A stretch of 64,000 nt of DNA from UBA4292 sp002395865 (GTDB lineage Bacteria; Bacillota; Clostridia; Lachnospirales; Lachnospiraceae): contig CAMNBU010000009.1 of the NCBI GenBank assembly GCA_946533395.1, forward strand, positions 6,031 through 70,030. Reading direction: 5' to 3'. Positions 58,907 to 64,000 of the stretch are shown in pieces (within the stretch, counting starts at the first letter, position 1; each line of letters begins with the position of its first letter). The notes under the pieces were generated by a model, which was not told the DNA's origin, ran no database searches, and saw only the letters and a program-made list of their open reading frames with translations. The position numbers and the translations under genes were made by a program.

Positions 58907-60100
58907 TTAAGTGTCCGCCTTTCTGATTATGCTTACTGCGCTGTTCTTCCTTAACACTGTATACTTGATGAGCATGGTGATCAGTGAGAAGACGGCCACA
59001 ACGGCGAGACAGAGGAGTATCTGCGGCCCGCCAAGCTCAAACAGCAGCCTGTCTGTCTTCGTCCTCACGTATGCCGCGAGGCCGAGTGTCAGGGTAAAGC
59101 CTATCGCTGAGAGTCCTATACTCTGGACTGTCATGGAGAGTGTTATCTTTGCCGTGGTCATCCCGGACATGTAAAGTATCGCATCGTCCCTGATCTCGGA
59201 TATGGAATTGAGTATCGCGGCGCAGATGACTGCGATGAGTATGAATGCCATCGAAACTGCCGCGAGGGGCAGGACGCTGCCTATCTTCAGGAGTATTACA
59301 TCTTTAGTCCTTGTCCTGATATCTGCGAAGCTCTCCACTCCGGTCGCCATCTCTTCGCTCAGGAATCTATCTCGGTACTGCTCCATCTCTTCCTCTGTGA
59401 TGTCATCCTGATATCTGATAAATGCCTGATAGGATGCTCTCGCATCTGAAAATCTGAAGATATCTGTATCGGACATAATGACTATGGGGTCGGTCATCTG
59501 ATCGACGAGGCTGTACATTTTGAATGCGTTTATGTCTCTGGTCATTTTGTTGGGGGCATAGTAGCTCGCCCCCTGTCCCAGGACCCCGGTGACGTAGATG
59601 TCGATCTCTTCCCCTGTGACCCGGTCTTCGTATTCGATCACGTCTCCTGCCTTTACTTTCCTGTCGGTCCCGACATAGGGCATGGGTGTCACGACCGCGG
59701 ATATGCAGCCTTCTTTGTGGTCTTCGTCAAACCATCTGCCCTCTGACAGATATGGCCTGTACCTGCAGATCTCATCGTCGTAGCCGTAGAGGGTCACGTT
59801 ATTGAGTCCGGTCAACTGTATGCTGTCCGTCAGAGTATAGCTGATACTGCTGACCTTGGGGTATTTCCGCCTGAATTCATTCTGTATCGGAGTATTCGAA
59901 AAGCATATGTAGTTGCCGGCTGTGTATATGAGGTGTCCTTTGCCATCCAGGCGCTCCTTGAATGGTGTGTATCTCGCGGACTGAAACTCATATGTGGTAT
60001 ACAGTGTCACGCATATGAACATCATGGTTCCCGTGAGCACCGAGATCAGAAGGTATTTAAATATGTTTTTAAATGTCCTGAGGTATGATATATATAGCAT
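58907..60100 (-). CDS. ABC transporter permease, FtsX-like
   Basis: 397 residues: TM1 at about 16-35, a large extracytoplasmic domain (about 40-260), then three TM helices (about 275-300, 320-345, 355-380), the MacB/FtsX topology. ATG 60100 has GGAGGG 11 bases upstream. Its stop immediately abuts the ATPase start. Substrate unknown; the small secreted protein two genes upstream is a candidate. Confidence 0.85.
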   Translation of the reverse strand: MLYISYLRTFKNIFKYLLISVLTGTMMFICVTLYTTYEFQSARYTPFKERLDGKGHLIYTAGNYICFSNTPIQNEFRRKYPKVSSISYTLTDSIQLTGLNNVTLYGYDDEICRYRPYLSEGRWFDEDHKEGCISAVVTPMPYVGTDRKVKAGDVIEYEDRVTGEEIDIYVTGVLGQGASYYAPNKMTRDINAFKMYSLVDQMTDPIVIMSDTDIFRFSDARASYQAFIRYQDDITEEEMEQYRDRFLSEEMATGVESFADIRTRTKDVILLKIGSVLPLAAVSMAFILIAVICAAILNSISEIRDDAILYMSGMTTAKITLSMTVQSIGLSAIGFTLTLGLAAYVRTKTDRLLFELGGPQILLCLAVVAVFSLITMLIKYTVLRKNSAVSIIRKADT

Positions 60101-60118
60101 GCTGCAGTTTCCCTCCTC

Positions 60119-61279
60119 TTACCTGATCTTTTTCTTCCACATGCGGTACGGGCTTGTGCTGAAGAAGGATATGTTTATGAAGAAGAGTGCCGCCAGGGTA
60201 AGTCCCGCAGCCTTAAAGCCTGTGGTGAGTGCGGAGGAATCCTTAAATATAAGTTCGAACCACACGTACTCTTTCATAAACCATGCATACAGCGCTTTGT
60301 CAAATATCAGGTACGCAAGCAGGGCTGATGCGGCCATGATGGTTGTAACACCGAGCATATATCGCAGGAACATCCCTGCAGATGACCTCCCGCATATATA
60401 CTGTATGGCGAGGGCCGGCTTATCTCTCTCGAGCTTGTATCTGTATATCTGATAGATAGTCAGTATGGCAAGCGTTGCCAGAAATACGGTGATCTCCGAG
60501 AGGGTATCCCTTGTGGCGACGTTATCCGCGTCGAGTCTTACATAGTCCTGCACCAGGCAGTCTCTGCCGGGGTATACGGCTTTTATCCTGTCGACTATGG
60601 TATCAAACTCCGCGGGGGAGAGCAGCCTGTTGAAATATACAGCAAAAAGGCGAAGCTCCATGTCATCGCACATAGATTCCACGGGCATCAATATATCACC
60701 GATGATCGTATCATCGTATGTTCCTATGATGTTGTATTCCTGCCCTGCGATGCGTAAGACAGAACCTGTCCGGGCCTGTATTACGCCTAAAGTCATACAC
60801 ACGGGTTTTCCGGAGTCCATGTCCGTGGACGAATATGCCTGTCCGCGCAGGGATCTTGCGACCGCGTTATATCTGGACTTATCAAACACATATCCGTCTT
60901 CTGTCAGCGAAAAAAGTGATGTTACTTTAAGTATCTTCCTGCCTCTGTAATCAGACCCTATCTCGTTTTCAACATACTCCAGATCGGCCACTTTATTGAG
61001 AGGAAGAAAGCAGTCCACAGACACACTGTCGAGTATATCCGTATATCCGTTCAGAAGCTCGGGCATCGCTTCTCTCAGTGCCGCGACTGAGGGCATATCT
61101 CCGTCCTCCGCGCCGAAGGCTATATTTATTTTTTTCTTTGATGCCTCCTCGCTGGCGGCCTGGTACTGATTATTGATATTTATGCCATAGGACACTATTA
61201 TGGCGTCTATCGCAACGGTCTGTACCAGGAGGATGAGTATTATGAATATGAAGTTCTTTTTTATCAATGCGATAGTCAT
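60119..61279 (-). CDS. second FtsX-like ABC transporter membrane protein
   Basis: About 386 residues, same topology as the neighbour: TM1 (about 8-30), extracytoplasmic domain, three C-terminal TM helices. No good RBS precedes ATG 61279; a TTG at 61297 is an alternative. Together with the 58907 permease it would form a heterodimeric exporter driven by the 58241 ATPase. The region upstream holds competing hairpins that could control it. Confidence 0.82.
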   Translation of the reverse strand: MTIALIKKNFIFIILILLVQTVAIDAIIVSYGININNQYQAASEEASKKKINIAFGAEDGDMPSVAALREAMPELLNGYTDILDSVSVDCFLPLNKVADLEYVENEIGSDYRGRKILKVTSLFSLTEDGYVFDKSRYNAVARSLRGQAYSSTDMDSGKPVCMTLGVIQARTGSVLRIAGQEYNIIGTYDDTIIGDILMPVESMCDDMELRLFAVYFNRLLSPAEFDTIVDRIKAVYPGRDCLVQDYVRLDADNVATRDTLSEITVFLATLAILTIYQIYRYKLERDKPALAIQYICGRSSAGMFLRYMLGVTTIMAASALLAYLIFDKALYAWFMKEYVWFELIFKDSSALTTGFKAAGLTLAALFFINISFFSTSPYRMWKKKIR

Positions 61280-61313
61280 GTTTCTATGTTGCAGCAAACA
61301 CCACTTGTATAAT

Positions 61314-61355
61314 GCCGGGGTATCCCCGGCTTCTTTACCAAAGCAGAAGCCGGGG
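61314..61355 (-). promoter_or_regulatory. mutually exclusive hairpins upstream of the ABC operon
   Basis: The block 61324-61330 can pair either with 61314-61320 (GCCGGGG/CCCCGGC, tight loop) or, extended to 61324-61333, with 61346-61355 (CCCCGGCTTC/GAAGCCGGGG, 10 bp perfect). Both cannot form together. No T run follows, so an effect on mRNA stability or on translation of the permease is more likely than termination. Confidence 0.5.
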
Positions 61356-61433
61356 GTACTTAAGCTGCTGTCTCTCCTCTTGCTGTTAAATGAAAGTCAC
61401 GGATATTCATTCTCGCCATGTTATGAATACTTA

Positions 61434-61895
61434 TCAGTAACAGTAATCCTGTAATACCTCAATAGTGTTTCTGTAAAGTGCTGTGCTTTCATTCGCATAT
61501 GACGGATTAGTGCTGGAATACAGTGTGGATATATGTACATATTTGTGACCCATATCGTCATAATCTCTGGCTATCGAACCGCTCGATATCGCACCACCGA
61601 AGCCGCAGACTATCATGTTGCTGGATTGATTGCTGTAGCTACCATTATCATACTCTATGACTGTTGCGCTGAAACAGCGAGAGCCGCTTAAATGGTTGTC
61701 TGCAGCTGTCACGGTATAATCGCCGTGATTCGTTTCTGTCGTATACGCGTTTGTATGCATATGATTGGTGCTCACTTCCTTATCATATGTTGTATTCAGC
61801 TTGTGTAAGGTATAAGTGGTGTTTGTAACAGCATACGCTGTACAGCTGAATATCATAGAAAGTGCCAATATAGATAATGTTATTTTTCTTCTCAT
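61434..61895 (-). CDS. small secreted protein of unknown function
   Basis: 153 residues. ATG 61895 with GGAAAGGA upstream. A Sec signal peptide (MRRKITLSILALSMIFSCTAYA) is followed by a mature part of about 130 residues rich in Thr, Ser, Tyr and Asn, with two cysteines well inside and one near the C-terminus (DYCY), and no lipobox. It precedes the FtsX-type ABC operon, an arrangement seen for secreted peptides with dedicated export or immunity transporters. A bacteriocin role is only a suggestion. Confidence 0.72.
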   Translation of the reverse strand: MRRKITLSILALSMIFSCTAYAVTNTTYTLHKLNTTYDKEVSTNHMHTNAYTTETNHGDYTVTAADNHLSGSRCFSATVIEYDNGSYSNQSSNMIVCGFGGAISSGSIARDYDDMGHKYVHISTLYSSTNPSYANESTALYRNTIEVLQDYCY

Positions 61896-61949
61896 GATTT
61901 GTTCCTTTCCGCAGGCATAGTATGTACCGAATGTCGAGTACGTTGTGCC

Positions 61950-62196
61950 CATCGGTGTCGGAGTTTTAACCCGCCAGAGGCGGCTTTAAACATAGCCTGC
62001 AACGGCACCGATGAAAGTTTGAAAGCCTTTATTTCAAACTTTGATCTCCTTATGTAAATACGCGTAAAAACAAGAGACTGATGTCTCAGAGCACAAATGT
62101 TGCTGCCTTACCTCTGCATCGGACTCACCTCCCCATCAAATTTCAAAAACTCATCTGCAGATTGAGTAACCATGGGCTTCTTTATATGTCATTATA
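61950..62196 (-). promoter_or_regulatory. long structured leader of the secreted-protein gene
   Basis: The 367 bases between 61895 and 62263 have no gene. A TATAAT at 62191-62196 (minus strand) would give a leader of about 290 bases. Within it are GAGAC-N4-GTCTC, an 11-bp perfect hairpin (62014-62024 with 62032-62042), and a closed structure CATCGGTG/CACCGATG (61950-61957 with 62006-62013) enclosing CCGCC-TCT-GGCGG. A strong GGGGAGG before a three-codon ORF (Met-Gln-Arg-stop) is also present. Not matched to a known riboswitch. Confidence 0.5.
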
Positions 62197-62262
62197 CAAA
62201 CCCACCGTCTAGAATATGGGTCACATATACGCCGATAATGATCTTGCCTTATTCCGTTTTAT

Positions 62263-62889
62263 CTATACGACGCAAATATTCCTCTCCACGCCGTCGATCA
62301 TACATGCCAACACAGTCACTTCGTACTGTCTCTGTGTATCATAGTTGTATTCCCGTGCCTCGACCGGTATGTCCTGCGCGATACTGATCTCAACATTCCT
62401 TCCGTCGACCTTTATTATTTCACCTGCTTTCACAGACATATGCAGTATCCGTTCTCCGTCCACGAGATAATAGCATTTCTTTAGCACTATACTGTCCGGT
62501 ATCGCACCATCCGCAAATGTCAATGTTATCTGTTTGTTATCAGTATTTAGCACCTGATCCTGCATTTCCGCTTCCTTGACATTCTGTAGAATATGCCCTG
62601 CAGGGCTTCCGTTCTCGATCTTTATCTCATACTGTCTTCCGTCTGCCGTGATCATCAAGGCTCTGTCATTGTAGATGATCAGCCTGCCACCCGTGTTTTC
62701 AAGAAGTGCATATTCTGTTTTATCTTCATTTCTGGCATTTCTGATGGCAAACAGAGCTCCGACTCCGAGCATTATAAGGACAACAGCTGATATACACGCT
62801 GTTATCGTTCTTCTCGTTTTAGCCTGTCTTCGTCTGTATGCATCCCTTATCGCGATTACCGCTTTTGCATTTCTCTCGGATCTATCCAT
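62263..62889 (-). CDS. probable anti-sigma factor, single-pass membrane protein
   Basis: 208 residues. Basic cytoplasmic N-terminus (MDRSERNAKAVIAIRDAYRRRQAKTRR), one TM helix (about 28-49), exported domain of about 155 residues. It begins five bases after the sigma stop. Anti-sigma role inferred from gene order and topology as in the other two loci; the exported domain is not obviously similar to theirs. Confidence 0.72.
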   Translation of the reverse strand: MDRSERNAKAVIAIRDAYRRRQAKTRRTITACISAVVLIMLGVGALFAIRNARNEDKTEYALLENTGGRLIIYNDRALMITADGRQYEIKIENGSPAGHILQNVKEAEMQDQVLNTDNKQITLTFADGAIPDSIVLKKCYYLVDGERILHMSVKAGEIIKVDGRNVEISIAQDIPVEAREYNYDTQRQYEVTVLACMIDGVERNICVV

Positions 62890-62894
62890 CTTAC

Positions 62895-63434
62895 CTACAA
62901 CTCCCTCTTTAGCTTCTCTCTTGCCTCATGAATTATCACGTAGACCTGATCTCTGGTAAGCCCCATGATATCTGCTATCTCCTCAGGTTCGAAGCCTCCA
63001 AACAATTTCAGATACATCACCTGATACATCTTAGAGTTGAAGCCCTTTATCGTTTGAAGAATCTCATCATGAAGTTCCCCCAGGGCATATGCCTTCTCGG
63101 GTTCCAAACACTCATCCGCATGGATCAAATTCCATTCATTTTCATCAAGCAGCAATTCCTGTGCCAGAAGTTTTTTCTTCCTCATGAAATCTATCGCCTC
63201 ATGTCGTGCTATTGCATAAAGCCATGTCTTGAATTGACTTCTGCCCCTGAAAACAGACTTCTTCAAAGCTACCCTCGCAAAGATATCCTGAAACAGATCC
63301 TCTGCATCATGGTAGTTACCGACCATTCCCTCAAGAAATCGCACCAACTCATTGTTATATTTAATTATTAAAGCTTCTATTGCACTGTCATCACCTTTTA
63401 GATAACGACGGTAGTACTCTTCATCAGTAACCAA
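62895..63434 (-). CDS. ECF RNA polymerase sigma factor (TTG start)
   Basis: 179 residues. Region 2: MVGNYHDAEDLFQDIFARVALKK and SQFKTWLYAIARHEAIDFMRKKK. Region 4: MYQVMYLKLFGGFEPEEIADIMGLTRDQVYVIIHEAREKL. GGGAGG lies seven bases before TTG 63434, so the start is TTG. A TTTCGTCTAT box upstream is identical to that of the 38700 sigma gene. The group II intron ends about 130 bases upstream. Confidence 0.92.
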   Translation of the reverse strand: MVTDEEYYRRYLKGDDSAIEALIIKYNNELVRFLEGMVGNYHDAEDLFQDIFARVALKKSVFRGRSQFKTWLYAIARHEAIDFMRKKKLLAQELLLDENEWNLIHADECLEPEKAYALGELHDEILQTIKGFNSKMYQVMYLKLFGGFEPEEIADIMGLTRDQVYVIIHEAREKLKREL

Positions 63435-63494
63435 ACTGATTCCTCCCGGGATCTCAGAACCATGTAGAAGATGTCGTCACATCCCTACGCCATA

Positions 63495-63504
63495 ATAGAC
63501 GAAA
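63495..63504 (-). promoter_or_regulatory. candidate ECF-type -10 element (TTTCGTCTAT)
   Basis: Same decamer as at 39295-39304, 61-70 bases before the sigma start. Candidate autoregulatory promoter. Confidence 0.55.
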
Positions 63505-63562
63505 AAATCGCGCAGATCTTGACTGTTTATAAAAATTTAACATTTTACAACAAATTACGCAA

Positions 63563-64000
63563 ATCGAGTAGGGCGGATTTTCTCCGCCCTCTCACACCAC
63601 CAGTACGTGCCGTTCGGCATACGGCGGTTCAACATAACTTCAAAGCATGACGCTCATTATTATAATCAAGGCAACTTACAAGCCCTGCTTTGGAAAGCAC
63701 TTCCTTGGAAATTGCTCTGACTACGCACGTTTTCGTGGTAACCCAGTAATAGCGGTCTCCACAGTATGCCGTCAATCTTGCAAGGTCTTTTCCAACCCCG
63801 AGCTTCTGCAATCCCCATTGTCGTTTCTTCGGCACTTTCCATTGCTTCCAGATGATTACCCTGAGCCTTGTTCTTAGATGTGCGTCAATCTCTGCCATCA
63901 CCGTTTTCATAGAGCCGAGGGCATAATAGTTAATCCACCCTCTTATCACCTGATTGATTTTCGCAATCTTATCCGTGACTGTCCCAGGCATTTTTCTACA
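63563..64000 (-). mobile_element. group II intron, 3' part (continues past the window)
   Basis: On the minus strand the maturase ORF is followed by a domain-V-like hairpin (63596-63628, loop GAAC between GTATGCC and GGCACGTAC) and a domain-VI hairpin GGGCGG/CCGCCC (63571-63576 with 63584-63589), then CTACTCGAT, the probable intron 3' end near 63563. Insertion lies between the upstream sequence outside the window and the sigma operon. Confidence 0.85.
63629..64000 (-). CDS. ltrA: group II intron reverse transcriptase/maturase, C-terminal part
   Basis: About 123 codons open to the window edge; the methionine at 63991 is internal. The sequence is the maturase (X) domain and C-terminus: INQVIRGWINYYALGSMKTV, LRVIIWKQWKVPKKRQWGLQKLG and YYWVTTKTCVVRAISKEVLSKAGL are typical of group II RTs. 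Catalytic RT motifs lie outside the window. Splices and mobilises its intron. Confidence 0.9.
   Translation of the reverse strand, partial: CRKMPGTVTDKIAKINQVIRGWINYYALGSMKTVMAEIDAHLRTRLRVIIWKQWKVPKKRQWGLQKLGVGKDLARLTAYCGDRYYWVTTKTCVVRAISKEVLSKAGLVSCLDYNNERHALKLC

Noticed and set aside
61434..61895. Lactococcin 972 family identity for the small secreted protein
   Set aside because: Gene order is suggestive but no lactococcin 972 sequence pattern is visible.
61950..62042. c-di-GMP-I (GEMM) riboswitch in the secreted-protein leader
   Set aside because: ACCGATGG and AAAGCC-like pieces occur but the conserved GEMM core and tetraloop-receptor arrangement are absent.
1..64000. tRNA and rRNA genes
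   Set aside because: No T-arm GTTCRANNC with matching acceptor stems and no rRNA segments were recognised by eye.

Overview
The window reads as chromosomal DNA of a Gram-positive anaerobe of the class Clostridia, most probably Lachnospiraceae. The evidence is strong AGGAGG-type ribosome binding sites, many lipobox lipoproteins, sigma-A promoters, and the order hprK-murB-whiA-HPr-dnaE-pfkA near uvrC and ftsH. Assignment to a genus is not possible from the sequence alone. No rRNA, tRNA, CRISPR array or prophage was seen.

Layout. 1-10.9 kb (minus strand): an oligopeptide ABC transporter (permease start and binding protein), then pfkA, dnaE, a Crh-like HPr, whiA, murB and hprK. 11.0-18.6 kb (plus strand): a membrane protein, then three tandem paralogous large cytoplasmic proteins of unknown function. 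18.6-29.5 kb (minus): a transglutaminase-like lipoprotein, a giant clostripain plus leucine-rich-repeat lipoprotein, uvrC and ftsH. 29.6-36.4 kb (minus): a hybrid histidine kinase coupled to a REC-GGDEF regulator, upp, and ribU under an FMN riboswitch.

36.4-48.6 kb (minus) is dominated by ECF-sigma/anti-sigma/lipoprotein modules. One is a complete three-gene operon (36.5-39.2 kb). The second (40.0-48.6 kb) looks like a tandemly triplicated lipoprotein-sigma-anti-sigma unit. In its middle copy sigma and anti-sigma are deleted down to an anti-sigma tail. In its last copy sigma and anti-sigma are fused in frame with loss of sigma region 4.

48.6-55 kb: a PIN/NYN-like protein, a 686-base gene-free stretch, a small basic protein with an aminotransferase and a methyltransferase, a small-multidrug-export protein with aroB, and a zinc-ribbon MscL. 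The gene-free stretch holds two inverted, convergent copies of what looks like a structured RNA. At six helices the two copies differ in sequence while keeping base pairing. This is the best candidate for an undescribed element.

55-64 kb (minus): two lipoproteins, an amidase-like exported protein lacking its catalytic cysteine, an FtsX-type ABC exporter, a small secreted protein with a long structured leader, a third sigma/anti-sigma pair, and the 3' end of a group II intron cut by the window edge.
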